DNA of 64,000 bases. It comes from Bactericera cockerelli. Its lineage: Eukaryota; Arthropoda; Insecta; Hemiptera; Triozidae. Both the position numbers and the translations under genes were made by a program. The stretch covers positions 2,057,784 through 2,121,783 of the forward strand of contig CM044964.1 in NCBI GenBank assembly GCA_024516035.1, given 5' to 3'. The notes below the pieces were generated by a model. The model did no database searches and was not told the DNA's origin. It worked only from the letters and a program-made list of their open reading frames with translations. Each line of letters begins with the position of its first letter. Positions within the stretch are counted from its first letter, which is position 1. This document shows, one piece after another, positions 40,445-51,239 of this stretch.

Positions 40445-40890
40445 ACCGGCTAGTTGAGTCAGTCAGCAGGAGCAACTTGAAGTCCACTGAGTCAGAGAAA
40501 TTTCGCGCAAGTCCAGTCAGCATCCCGACCAGTGCATGTGAACAGACTAGTTGAGTCAGCAGAAGCAACTTTAAGTCCTCTGAGTCAGAGAAATTTCGCG
40601 CAAGTCCAGTCAGCATCCCGACCAGTGCGTGTGAACCGGCTAGTTGAGTCAGCAGGAGCAACTTTAAGTCCACTGAGTCAGAGAAATTTCGCGCAAGTCC
40701 AGTCAGCATCCCGACCAGTGCATGTGAACAGACTAGTTGAGTCAGCAGAAGCAACTTTAAGTCCTCTGAGTCAGAGAAATTTCGCGCAAGTCCAGTCAGC
40801 ATCCCGACCAGTGCGTGTGAACCGGCTAGTTGAGTCAGTCAGCAGGAGCAACTTGAAGTCCACTGAGTCAGAGAAATTTCTCGATGAGTG
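40394..40890 (+). repeat. Five tandem copies (about 97 bp) of the attractin C-terminus and stop
   Basis: The unit contains tttcgcgcaagtccagtcag, catcccgaccagtgcgtgtg, aaccggctagttgagtcagc, aggagcaactttaagtccac and tgagtcagagaaa. Two subtypes alternate (gtgcgtgtgaaccgg and gtgcatgtgaacaga), so the true period may be a dimer of about 190 bases. Confidence 0.92.
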
Positions 40891-41745
40891 TTTGTGAACC
40901 GCTGTTCGAATGAGCGAGGAAAACTTTAGCCTGATGAGTGAAAGAAATTTCCCAGCCTTTGTGTGTTGTACCTACCACTATTTGAATCAGAAGGAAAAAC
41001 ATTAGCCCAATGTGTCAAAGGTATTTCCCGACAAGTAGGTGAAAAAAATAGTAGTTCAATCAGCAGGAGCAACTTTCGCCGAGTCAGAGAAATTTCTCAA
41101 TTAGTGTTTTCGAACAGCTTTTTGAATCCGCAGGGAAAATTTTAGCTTGATCAGTGAAAAAAATTCCGGCAAGTGTGTGTATGTGTATACTGTATATTGT
41201 GTATACCTGTATATGTATACTGTATACCACTTTTTGAATTGTGAACTTTAGCCTAATGAGTCTAAGGGATTTTCCCGACCAGTGTCTCTGAATGGAAATT
41301 TGAATCACCAGAAAAACGTAAGCCCAATAATGAGTCTAGGAAATTCTGGTCTCAAATTCCTATTTGAGTGAGTGGATAGCGTCATGTTGACGATAAACGA
41401 ATGCTGATGCAGTGTTTAATTGTTTATGAATAGAGAGTGGAGTCAGCAGGAGCATCACATGAGTCAATCCTTGGGCTAGAGAAATTTCGCCTACGGATTC
41501 CAACTTGAGTTTGTGTAAATAGCAACATGTTGACGGTAAACCAATGCTGACGCTATGTTTATTTATACCCAGTTGAATCAGCAGAATAAACTTTAGCCTC
41601 AAGAGTTAAAGCATATTATGGCCACAATATTCGATTCGAGTTTGTGAACAGCGCAGTATTGGCGGTAAACCAATGCTGATGCAATGTTTATCAATATTTA
41701 TTTGAGTCTGCAAAATCGACTTTTGTAGCTGAAGCTTGCGTACTC
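40890..41745 (+). repeat. Decayed continuation of the C-terminal array
   Basis: Degenerate units carrying fragments such as tgaatca(g/c)cagaa, actttagcctgatgagtgaa and gaaatttc(c/t)c recur with falling similarity up to about 41740. They are probably older units of the same array, or part of a 3' UTR. Confidence 0.5.
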
Positions 41746-41884
41746 AGGTTCGAGTCCCAAGGACGGCGTAACTTTGTAAGAGGGAGTGACTGATTATGAC
41801 ATGTTTTTTTTTTGTGACTAGCACAAAATGATATAATTTTCAATTTTTATGCAGAGTGTGAATAACTTGTTGAACACAAAAGTG

Positions 41885-42125
41885 TCACCAGTTCAAGTTA
41901 GATCCACTGTAGTTGAGCAACGCCCAGCCTGGTTAAGACATTGTGAGTGACCACTGAATCTCTAAATTTATTCTCGCCATCTGTATACATATACAACTAT
42001 ACAGACATTAAGTTTATCTTGGTTAGATACATAACCAATTTGAATACATCGGTTCTCGCTAGATCACTGAAGTTGAAAGACGTTCAGAGAGGTTAGGACT
42101 TTGTGGGTGACCACTGAATATCTAT
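41885..42125 (+). mobile_element. Two 5S-rRNA-like relics in tandem
   Basis: gaatacatcggttctcgcta, gatcactgaagttgaaagac and gaggttaggactttgtgggt (42040-42112) track 5S rRNA (gaatacatcggttctcg..gatcaccgaagttaagc..ggttagtacttgg). A more decayed copy is at 41890-41965 (agatccactgtagttgagca). Pseudogene or SINE relics, not a working 5S gene. Confidence 0.6.
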
Positions 42126-42361
42126 TTTTCTCATTTTCTCTCTTCTTTTGTATACTACCTACAATATTACAACCGGTTATTTACATAACCTATCTCGTTG
42201 CATCATTAGATTAGTCAAAACAAATCTTTCTATTTGTTTACAAAGGCCTGATTTTTTTTTCTTCAATTTTAATTTTCACTAATTAACGGGGCTATACTCC
42301 ATGTTTCAATACTCCCAAAACGCTTTAGCTGAGACTGTTACTATTAGTGCTGTTATTTTGA

Positions 42362-42712
42362 TCCGGCCATAATTAAATTGGTCAAATGATGGGCCATAAT
42401 TTGTTCATGTGATGGGCCATAGTTTGGTCAAATGATGGGTCATAATTTGGTCAAATGATGGGCCATAATTCGGTCAAATGATGGGCCATAATTTGGTCAA
42501 ATGATGGGTCATAATTTGGTCAAATGATGGGCCATAATTCGGTCAAATGATGGGCCATAATTTGGTCAAATGATGGGCCATAATTTGGTCAAATGATGGA
42601 CCATAATTTGTTCATGTGATGGTTCATAATTTGGTCAAATGATGGACCATAGTTCCAACAATGAGCCATAATTTGTTCATGTGATGGGTCATAATTTGGT
42701 CGAATGATGGAT
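42362..42712 (+). repeat. 23-bp satellite, about 15 copies
   Basis: The unit is tgatgggccataatttggtc aaa, with variants ttgttcatg and ggtcat. It is intergenic, 2 kb past the attractin stop. Confidence 0.92.
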
Positions 42713-43610
42713 CGATACCACTTGGTTATCCCTCGTGAAATCAAAACTCAATCCAATGTATACTTTTGTTTTACCCTGTCTTTGTCCCCTAGGATGCTTT
42801 TTTTCATCCTGTATACCTTATTTCGTTTTAATTTTCGCTTATGTCTAGAGATCGATAACTTCATTATGACTCCATATAATCTATCACTTTGTGCGCCAAG
42901 CCCAAAATCGTGATTTTCCCCTGGGGCCACGATACAAAGGATTGTCTCTCAATATGCTTCAAAACTAGATAGGTGAAAACCAAGCACACTCTGATCATCC
43001 TCAGGAGGCCACGCTTCAAATTCTCAATACAAAATACACAGTAGTGTGGCCCATACTGAGACACAATGCTTCAAAGAGAGGTCTGTCTAGTGTCTCTCAA
43101 AATGAGAGACGTGGCCCCAGCGGGAAGTCGCTGTCGCTCATATTGAGCCACGTGGCGCACAAAGTGCTATACGTAACTTGATAAAAATAAAGTGTTAATG
43201 AAAAAATCATTCCCTACCAACTCTATTGATGATTTGGTCGATTTAGTCGTGCCAAAATCAGGCTTAAAGCAAAGCAAGCATGACCTGTTCACTAATCCGA
43301 GACCTCCTTTTATAATAACACTATCTGTGGAAGATAACCACCAGGCGAGGTGAATGCTCAAAGCATTTTCTACAATCCTCAAATAGTGCACTTTTTATTG
43401 GTGAAAACTCAATGCTCCCTCTGAGCTACTAGCCAGCAGACTGATCTGGACACAACCACAAAATTATCATGATGATGTTTTTTTGTTGTTCTTGATATCC
43501 ATGTTTTTTCATGCCCATTATTTTGAGTGGTAATAAATTTATCGATCTCTTAGGACCGAATAATGAAACAGGATTAGTTCAATCTAAGTCGGCACTTTCC
43601 CATAACTGAG
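42713..43610. other. Intergenic sequence, little recognised
   Basis: AT-rich, with a small minus-strand SINE family G piece at 43322-43390 (gataaccaccaggcgaggtg, gctcaaagcattttctac). The stretch 42900-43160 has repeated short motifs around gcgccaagccc, gtggcc and tgagacac, but no ORF of note. Confidence 0.5.
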
Positions 43611-43611
43611 G

Positions 43612-43890
43612 CTATGGTGGCGCTGTGATCGGTTGACATTCCCACCAAAGTGGCTGTTAAGAGATAGTGTTCACTTATGGCCGTGTCGAAACTCGACTGC
43701 TGGGTCCAAGCTTATGTAGATTTAGCGTCACGTGATCAATTTCCACCAATCACAGATCACAATTGATCAGGTGACGCTAAATCTACATGAGCTGGGACCC
43801 AGCAGTCGAGTCTTGACCCGGCTATAAGTGAACACTATCCCTTAACACGCACTCTGGTGAAAATTTCAACCAATCACAGCGCCACCATAG
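43612..43890. mobile_element. Foldback MITE, about 280 bp
   Basis: ctatggtggcgctgtgat at the left is inverted as atcacagcgccaccatag at the right. Inner pairs tagtgttcacttatggccg / cggctataagtgaacacta and tgtagatttagcgtca / tgacgctaaatctaca extend both arms to a centre near 43752. Confidence 0.85.
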
Positions 43891-44009
43891 AGTACTGTAG
43901 CATACAATTCCTGTTTTGTATTTATCCGTCTTGAGGAAATTACAAAAAAAGGGGCCGTGACGTATATATACGTTGGGATAGTGTCCACTTACATTAATCC
44001 ACACAAACT

Positions 44010-44345
44010 GCACTGGTAGTCAAGTGGTTCACGCGCTAGTGTGGTAATCCAGGTAGCGAACACCTGTGCTTTGCTTCTTTGTCTTGAGTTTAGCTTTTTT
44101 TAGTTTTTGTTTGTATCCAAACAACGAAGTTACACCGGTGCACTGGTAGTCAAGTGGTTAACGCGCTAGTGAGGTGATCCAGGTAGCGTAGAGATCCGTT
44201 GGTTCGAATCCCACCCAGTGCATGAATTTTTCTCATTAATTTGAGTTTATGACCACATAATAATAAGACGCTGATGGTTAGGTGGTAGAAAATGCTTTGA
44301 GCATTAACCTCGCCTGGTGGTTACCTTGCACTACAGAGTATAATT
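44010..44345 (+). mobile_element. SINE family G, partial then full copy
   Basis: The partial head gcactggtagtcaagtggtt is at 44010-44058. Sequence starting ctgtgctttgcttctttgtc follows, also found before the family G copy at 48055. The full copy runs 44139-44345 (cgttggttcgaatcccaccc, aaaatgctttgagcattaac). Confidence 0.75.
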
Positions 44346-44349
44346 ATTA

Positions 44350-45300
44350 TTAATCTAATCCTGTTTCATATTTCGACCCTAGTGGTCAATTTTCCAACAT
44401 AGTATTATGCATTCTCTTGAATCTGTTTTTTTCTTTCATTTTTGTACCTTAGTTTTATTATTATTTAGATTTTCTCTCATTTTATTTGCAATTTAAGTTT
44501 TGCTCAGCGGTAAAAAAACAAATAATTAGTTTCGCCTTAAATTTGAAACTTAAGTTGGCTGGAGACCATCACTCCCTTCCAGCTGTAGCCAAGCTGGTTA
44601 CAACAACAATAAAATTTCTGTTAAGACTGAGAGACTGAAGTCTAATTCTTACAGGATAAACAGAGTATTGAATCTTCTCTTGAATCTTTATTCATTCAAA
44701 TCTCTATTTTATTTAACTTCAAACTGATGTTCATTTTTTTTTTTTTTACCGTAAGTCTAGATTAAAAATTCTGTTTAGACTGTGAGAGTAAAGGAACTCT
44801 TTAGTCTCATTCGTACAGGATAAACAGAGGATTGTATTGAATCTTATCTTCAAAAGGTGTAACTCGAATCTTTTTTTTTTCTTCTTTAAAAAAAAATATA
44901 TATATATATATTGCACTATACAGTCATTAGACTTAGTCGTCATTGATGCCATTCCCGTCATGTTTTTTATTAGGTGATACTTGAATCTATTACTGAAATC
45001 TCTATTTTTTTCAATGAACATTTTAAAGGAAAGGACTGTACCGTTGAGAGAGTCCTTGCTAATTTTTTTTTACTATCTTTATTTTTCTTTTTTTTTTACT
45101 TCAAACTGAATTTCATTTTTATTTATTTACCGTAAGTCTAGATTTATCCAATGCAATGCTTACTGCCTTTTTTTAAATTTCAAAAACATTCCTTTCCTCT
45201 TGTATTTACTTTTGAATGCGACTTAAAACGTCGACCAAATCTTAATTACGCTGATCAAGTTAGGTGATGGAATATGTTCTCAGAACCTCACTTATTGGTT
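44350..45300. other. Intergenic AT-rich sequence
   Basis: Holds a short family H end (44551-44605, gttggctggagaccatcact) and two related stretches with aaacagag(t/g)attg and cttttttaccgtaagtctag (about 44650-44765, 44815-45145), an old partial duplication. No gene seen. Confidence 0.5.
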
Positions 45301-45327
45301 ACTTTGCACTTAACGTACTTCTCAATC

Positions 45328-45960
45328 ATCAGAGGGGAGGCAAACTACGTGATAGGTAGGCTGCAATACAGACCACAAGCGTCTATAGTAGCTGCTGTTT
45401 TAGGCCCATGACACACGTGCGAATTTAAACCGCTTGACGCAGCGATTATTTCTCGCAGCGTCATGTTTCCCTCGGACTTGTAACCTGGAGGTCGGTGGTT
45501 CAAGTCCCGATTTCAGCGTAGATCTAGTAAAGCGAGTTTGAGTAGTTGTGATATCACGAAAGTGATTAAACAAATATGATAACTTACTTAGTTTAGTACC
45601 TGTCCAAAACAGTCCTTGCTTTAAACTTTTCCAGTACCAATTGCTCAAAAAATCTGTATCATGGTGGTGTGTTTTTTTTTGCCTAACTTTCTGTATGAGA
45701 GGATATTCAAGACAGAGTATTTTCTTTGTAGTGTGGTCTCTTTGTAATAAGTATTAGAAAAAGACCACATTACAAAGACGTAAACTTGTGTTTTGCTATA
45801 GTAAAGCAAGTTTTGAACAGTAAATGAATTCTATTTTTTGTTGAAAGTACAGCTATCTTCTCACCGAAATCAGTAGCTCGATCGATAAGACGGCAGATTT
45901 GTACCCTATAGGTCAAGGGTTCGATTCCCGGGTTCGGTGATTGGCCTGAATATGATAACT
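45328..45960 (+). mobile_element. SINE pieces: family D tail, family B, and a family B variant
   Basis: The family D tail is at 45328-45405 (cagaggggaggcaaactacg). Family B is at 45471-45592 (acctggaggtcggtggttca). The variant at 45865-45960 has aaatcagtagctcgatcgat and gggttcgattcccgggttcg with a different anticodon arm. Confidence 0.7.
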
Positions 45961-45977
45961 TTTTGTAACAAATGACT

Positions 45978-46238
45978 GAACATTTAAATGGGTGAGTAAT
46001 AATAATAATAATAAATCATTTGTTTTTATTTTCATATATTTTTATGTCGAATAACAGGCAATGTACTCTTTTCTCTCATCTAGTTTAATATGAAGGAGAA
46101 ATACCCCCTACAACTATGGAGAAAAAAAATATTTTAGAGTGGAGGAAACCTATAGCACCTACAACATAGTAATGTAGTATTGCTCTCCTGAAAAGTCAAT
46201 TTTTGTCATAGCATGTTCTTCTACTCACCCATTCAATT
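45978..46238. mobile_element. Diverged copy of the 27767 MITE
   Basis: It begins aatgggtgagtaat, contains gtcgaataacaggcaatgta and atgaaggagaaatac, and ends gttcttctactcacccattc. Confidence 0.7.
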
Positions 46239-46239
46239 A

Positions 46240-46930
46240 TAAAAAAAAAAAAAAAAATCACCCCCCCCCCCCCTATATTTTTGCAAGCTTTTTTTGCATT
46301 TGTATGACATCCACTATTGAATGTACGAAAGCTTGCTAATAGTTTCATTAAAATGTGCAAAATTAGTTCATATAAAACTTAACGTATAGTTGAAAATTGT
46401 AATGTAGTGTTAATGTGTAATATGACATTTTTTATTTGAAAAGTATGTTATTTATTTAAAGAGTAAATTTATTATCTATTGTAGATTTAGAGAGGAAAAA
46501 AATCTACACTCGACTTCACAAAAATTGGAATTTTTATTGATACAATTAATATTATTTTAATAATGGCAGAAATAAAAAATAATTTTCACTTCAAATTTGC
46601 AATATAATCCGTATTATATCCATGTATTTTCTATGTGGTGTGACTCAATTTTACACATAATCTTGTGTTAATTCAATCTTAATTATATTTGACAATTATA
46701 CTGCCCGTTTTCAACTTCAAAGTCTCACTATTCCAGCTTTTCTCATGATGCCATCATTATATGGTCAAAGTATATGAAAATAATACTGTTCCCTTCTAAT
46801 AATAAAATTAAATAGCTTCTGCCATATACCATTACATTGGATACAACAGAAAATATATCACATTTTATAGTCATGAGAGTATGACCAATCCGTTCGCTTT
46901 TTGTGAGGTCGAGTATAGGTGAAAATAAAA
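46240..46930. other. AT-rich intergenic sequence, nothing recognised
   Basis: Starts with an A run and a C run (46243-46274), then long AT-rich sequence without ORFs or repeat-family matches. Confidence 0.5.
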
Positions 46931-47435
46931 TCCGACCTCAGTAGCTCGGTTGATAAGGCGGCGGACTTGTAACCTGGAGGTCGGTGGTGCGAGTGCCCGA
47001 GTAAGGCGCATTAGAGTAATTGTGACATCTCTCTTGAGATGAACACAAATATCGCCTCTGATAACACAAAGAGGCGTAAACAACATTTTCGAAATTTTAC
47101 AGGAGAGCCAAAATGAGTTTTCTTGTGCATAAATTTTCTGTTCACGGTAGGATCATTATCACTTCCCTGTACCCGTGAATGACCATACGAACTTTTTCTG
47201 TTGCCAAATTTGATTATTTAACTGTGACTATCGAATCCTGTTTGTATATTGTCATTATTTTGAGCATTTTTGGGATACGCCTGATTTCAATTTTTGTTGT
47301 ATCTTTTTTTGGGATTATAATTGGATTACGTCTATTTGTGAGAACAAACTATAGCACAAGTAGACTCAATCCAAGCAATAAAACCGATTTCAAAAATTTG
47401 TGGTTTACGCCTCTTTGTGTTATCAGAGGCGATAT
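46931..47435 (+). mobile_element. SINE family B with a MITE (33-bp inverted ends) inserted in its tail
   Basis: The SINE (46931-47050) has cagtagctcggttgataagg and cttgtaacctggaggtcggt. The MITE runs 47049-47435, from atatcgcctctgataacaca to its exact reverse complement tgtgttatcagaggcgatat. Confidence 0.8.
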
Positions 47436-47461
47436 GACAACCCAAAAATATTTGCTAAAGA

Positions 47462-47758
47462 TCGCGCGATTAGCTCAGTGGTTAAGCACTCGCTTGCCAT
47501 GCGGAAGGTCCCGGGTTCGATCCCCCGTGCCGACAAAAATTTGTATTCGTAATTTGATTACAATATTGTTTGTAAGGGATACCTTCCGGTGCGCTCTTGT
47601 TGACCCACCTCTTAATTGGGAAGTATTGTGTCACTTCTCGCCCATCAGAAGGGAGGCATACTATGGGATGGGCAGGCTACAGCACAGACCACAAGCGTCT
47701 ACAATAGATCCTGTTTCATGGCTACGAAATAAAAACAGCTGTGAAACACTCATCTTAA
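47462..47758 (+). mobile_element. tRNA-headed SINE family D, full copy
   Basis: gattagctcagtggttaagc, ggtcccgggttcgatccccc, ataccttccggtgcgctctt; it ends gctgtgaaacactcatctta. Confidence 0.82.
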
Positions 47759-48054
47759 AAAAAAATGTAAATTAATTCCACATTTTCTTTCCTCTTCGTT
47801 TTTTTATTTGTTCTTTCTAGTTTCATTTTATTTTGTATATAAAAAAACCTTGTCTATATATTTAATATTTTATACAGAAGAGAAGAAAGATGACAGGAGT
47901 GACTTGTGAGTATATCCATTGTATTTATATCTCCATATATATAAAAACTTTTTATTTAATTTATACATTCCAACTGAACCCCCGTGCTTTGCTTCTTTTT
48001 CTTGAGTTTAGCTTTTTTTAGTTTTTATTTGTATCCAAACAACAAAGTTACACT

Positions 48055-48190
48055 GGTGCACTGGTAGTCAATTGGTTAACGCGCTGGTCTGGTAAGCCAG
48101 GTAGCGTAGGGATCTGTCGGTTCGAGTCCCACCCAGTGCATGAATTTTTCCCCATTAATTTGAGTTTATGACCACACAATAGTATGATTG
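48055..48190 (+). mobile_element. SINE family G, truncated
   Basis: gtgcactggtagtcaattgg, gtcggttcgagtcccaccca. It stops after gaccacacaatagtatga, followed by the hairpin-like tactttccttat...ataagacagtaa. Confidence 0.75.
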
Positions 48191-48258
48191 TAAAGAGTAT
48201 TTTAACGTTTATTGAATATAATACTTTCCTTATCATAGGATAAGACAGTAAAGTAAAA

Positions 48259-48296
<38 letters not shown>

Positions 48297-48365
48297 GTAA
48301 GACTGTAGTAGGTAATTCATATTTTGATGAGGCTCTCACTTAATCGCCGATGAAGATAAACAGGG

Positions 48366-48550
48366 TGGTAAAGGCGGCACTCTGTCAATCCAGAGATTCT
48401 CGAGATCGTGGGTTCGAAACCCAGCCGGGACATGACAAGTTATCCTCCCATTTGGGATTTTTACCACATAATAATACGTCTTGGGCTTACTGCAGGAATA
48501 ATGGGACTTCATAGTCATAATCGGGCAGTATAAATAAGGCGATATTATTT
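48366..48550 (+). mobile_element. SINE family A
   Basis: ggtaaaggcggcactctgtc, cgtgggttcgaaacccagcc, ggcagtataaataaggcgat. The first bases of the head are missing. Confidence 0.8.
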
Positions 48551-48693
48551 TTATATTATTATCTCAGTTACGAACAAGAAACGTCTCTTGACCTGAAGGT
48601 TGCAAGTTCGAATTCTGGAGGGAGTGAAGTTTTTGGGTCGGAACATTAGCGCTGCTGAAATGTCATGACGGAATATTTTCCTATTTTTAAGTA

Positions 48694-48870
48694 GTCACCG
48701 TGGCAGAGTGAGTTAGCCCACTCATGGTGACCTGGGTTCGATTCCCAGCGGGGCAGGATTTTTTCTACTCTGTACTTGGATGTTCACTGTTCAGGTTCCA
48801 CTCACAACTCGTGAGGAAAAATGAGAAGTTACTCCTACTCTGATGTAAGGCGAATTATTGAATGAAATCT
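48694..48870 (+). mobile_element. SINE family C, with an internal deletion
   Basis: caccgtggcagagtgagtta continues directly to gcccactcatggtgacctgg, so part of the anticodon region differs. The body has aactcgtgaggaaaaatgag. Confidence 0.7.
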
Positions 48871-49069
48871 ATTATTACATATAAACAAAAAAACAAAAAA
48901 ATCTGGTGTAAACATCACACAACTTTCCTTATCCCCCAAAAAGGAGTCGAATTCCACCACTGGTGACTCAACGGTAACAGATAACTAAAAACCAATACCA
49001 AATTCGTAATCAGCACTTTAAAATCATTGAATTTGATATGTCACAACACCCATCTAGGATGAATAATAA

Positions 49070-49540
49070 AAAAGTTAGTCAAAGCGGGTCTCCCCAAAAT
49101 ACCGGTAAATTGGAGCCGAGGTCCAAAAAGTTCAAGATATCAAGAAAATGATCAGAATAGACTCCTATTATTTTTTTAATCTAATAAAATGTTGTTCTTC
49201 AACTTTTTTTGTATCTTTAACCAATTCAAAGAAGCGGCGCTTGCGGCTAATATTTGCGGCCCTGCGGCCGCGGGATGCGGCCGATTTCAACCAAAAGTTT
49301 CGTGGTTCGTCTGGTGTATAAAATGAATTTCCACACCAAATTTCAAGTCTCTAGCTCTTACCGTTCTTGAGATATCCTGTTCACAGACACACACACACAC
49401 ACACAGACGCACGGACCAATGGCTGAAAACAACTTTTTTGGTATCCTGAGGCTATGATTCGTCCAGAAATGTAAAAAACTGGGTAGGTCAAATTTTCGAC
49501 GAATACAATACTTTCCTTATTATAAGATAAGGAAAGTAAA
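49070..49540. mobile_element. Interspersed element ending in a tactttccttat hairpin
   Basis: It contains a GC-rich patch (aagcggcgcttgcggc, ttgcggccctgcggccgcgg), ccaaatttcaagtctctagc, an (ac)n run, and an end hairpin tactttccttattataagat aaggaaagta. The same hairpin ends sequences at about 48230 and 62330. Possibly a Helitron-like or other non-autonomous element. Confidence 0.45.
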
Positions 49541-49649
49541 AAAAATGTGCATTGTTGATGTTCTTTCAGGGTAGGTAATTTTTTAAAGCTACAGTTAGTT
49601 TTCTCCTCTAGAAATTATCCTAATTTTAATTAAATTAAACTAATTTTAA

Positions 49650-49842
49650 ATGTGGCCAACCTCCGAGGCTCAGAACATTGGTTACCGACCCAGAGATTGC
49701 AGGTTCGAATCCCGGCCGAAGCGGAAAAAAAAAATTTCCGTACCTTTTTCTGGAACAAAAAAATCCATTTTTTCCGTTTACAGATCGGCATGGATGTAAA
49801 GGTAAAGTTCCCCGAAAGCGGTTCCGGGGTACAATGACCTTT
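49650..49842 (+). mobile_element. SINE family E
   Basis: ggccaacctccgaggctcag, ttgcaggttcgaatcccggc, gaaagcggttccggggtaca. Confidence 0.7.
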
Positions 49843-49899
49843 TTTAATGTAGAATGTGGTGCTCGTAGCTTTATTATTATACAATGTATGTAGGGTGTA

Positions 49900-50400
49900 G
49901 AAAGTATTAGATTTGGTCACTGTTCAAGTAATTTCCTTTAACAAAAATCTAATAAGGGCAAAGCATATTAGTAGGCTTTCAACATATTGATGGTGATGAA
50001 CTCTGTAATTTTGTGAAGGTGTATCATACTGATTGAGGTAGAACAATATATTTTTTACTAACTTATATTGTTTATAAAAATTATATAAATATGATCTCAG
50101 TGGATTAACACTATTCCGTCTTTTTACCTGTATACAAATGAGTTAGTTAATTAAATTCATACCTATTCCTTCAGAATAATTATTTAAATCCACTTTTACC
50201 AACTAGAATCTGTAAATTTCTCTTTAATTAATCAATAACATAATATTGTAATATGTATATTAAAATTTAATTAATCAATTTTAATATACACATTAAAATA
50301 GTGTTGCAAGTTTGTGTAATAAAATTGATAAAAGAGGAATGTTGGAAAAATAAATTAAATTACAAAATAAATTTATTTATTTTTTTAATATGTAGGTATT
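49900..50400. other. AT-rich intergenic sequence, nothing recognised
   Basis: Only a short AT palindrome (tgtatattaaaatttaatta ... ttttaatataca, about 50255-50295) stands out. Confidence 0.5.
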
Positions 50401-50407
50401 TTTCTGC

Positions 50408-50700
50408 TTTTTGGGCGGTCTCTTTCGAGACGAGGAAACTTAGAAACCAGCTGCCCACATTACCCTCACCCAGCCTGACTTGGGCGAGGAAAAGCCAGCA
50501 TCACGAGGGTTAGAATTTGAATAGTTACCATCCAAGTTCTAACCTCGCTGGACGTTGCTTAACTTGGGAAATGAGCCTCGCGTCAGAAAGCGTGCTCTCA
50601 AAATCCCCCAATCTCTCTTTCAACCTAAGTGCTTCTCAATAATAATAACACTCTTTAGTGGAAGATAACCACCAGACGAGGTTAATTCTCAAAACATTAT
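50408..50700 (-). mobile_element. 5S-headed SINE (family J) and a family G fragment, minus strand
   Basis: 50408-50590 has accctcacccagcctgactt and aagttctaacctcgctggac gttgcttaactt, the inverted 5S-like head. 50645-50700 has ggaagataaccaccagacga. Confidence 0.55.
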
Positions 50701-50792
50701 GGAATTTAAACGAGATTTGACGGTTGAAAAAAAGATTTAGGGCGGAATTAATAGACGTTTTTGTAATATCTCTTTTTGTAATGTAATATATT

Positions 50793-51235
50793 TTATATCA
50801 CAAAGACTTCGTTCAATGAATTTGTGAAGGGGAATGAGCCCGCAATGCTGGCTGCATTCCCCCTCTGGATGGCCAGGCTTAGACGCTGTGTGAGGTAGGT
50901 AGCTGCTCTCCCATCTCCAGTCTCTTCAACTAATTTTTTTTCCCAATTCCTGAATAAATTTAGTTGTCTCCTCTCCAAATGTCCCCATAGTCTCAAATGC
51001 CAATCATTTGAAGATGTATCCTTGGTCTTTGATGTTACAATATTTTTCGTGTTTTCTCTGGCTTGCTAGGTTGGCTGCATATCCTGCTTTAGTCATAGTT
51101 TGTTGGAGGTACGTTGGAGCCAAGGTGTCCACACAAGTTACATCCCAGACTAACTTTTGACCACATGACCATGAAATGAGTGTAACTCCATCTGGTCTTT
51201 TTCCGTCCATACGTGACATACCTGCAGGTTCTAGG
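50793..51235 (-). pseudogene. Retrotransposon-associated ORF remnant (frameshifted)
   Basis: Minus-strand readings are [26 protein letters not shown] and [17 protein letters not shown]. After a frameshift at about 51000 come ETGDGRAATYLTQRLSLAIQ and RGNAASIAGS. This PDG...W/VTCVDTLA and QRxSxAIQRGNAAS protein is common beside non-LTR retrotransposons in invertebrates; I know no assigned function. Confidence 0.65.
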
Positions 51236-51239
51236 TTTG

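Noticed and set aside
40101..40897. 233-residue minus-strand ORF and 121-residue plus-strand ORF with repeats
   Set aside because: Shadow frames of the stop-codon array; the true frame is the attractin C-terminus ending at 40444.
42060..42122. Functional 5S rRNA gene
   Set aside because: Only part of the molecule is similar, with many changes in the internal promoter and no terminator T-run at the expected place.
47179..47775. 198-residue + strand ORF
   Set aside because: Spans the MITE right half and a family D SINE; the membrane-like segment is AT-rich chance sequence.
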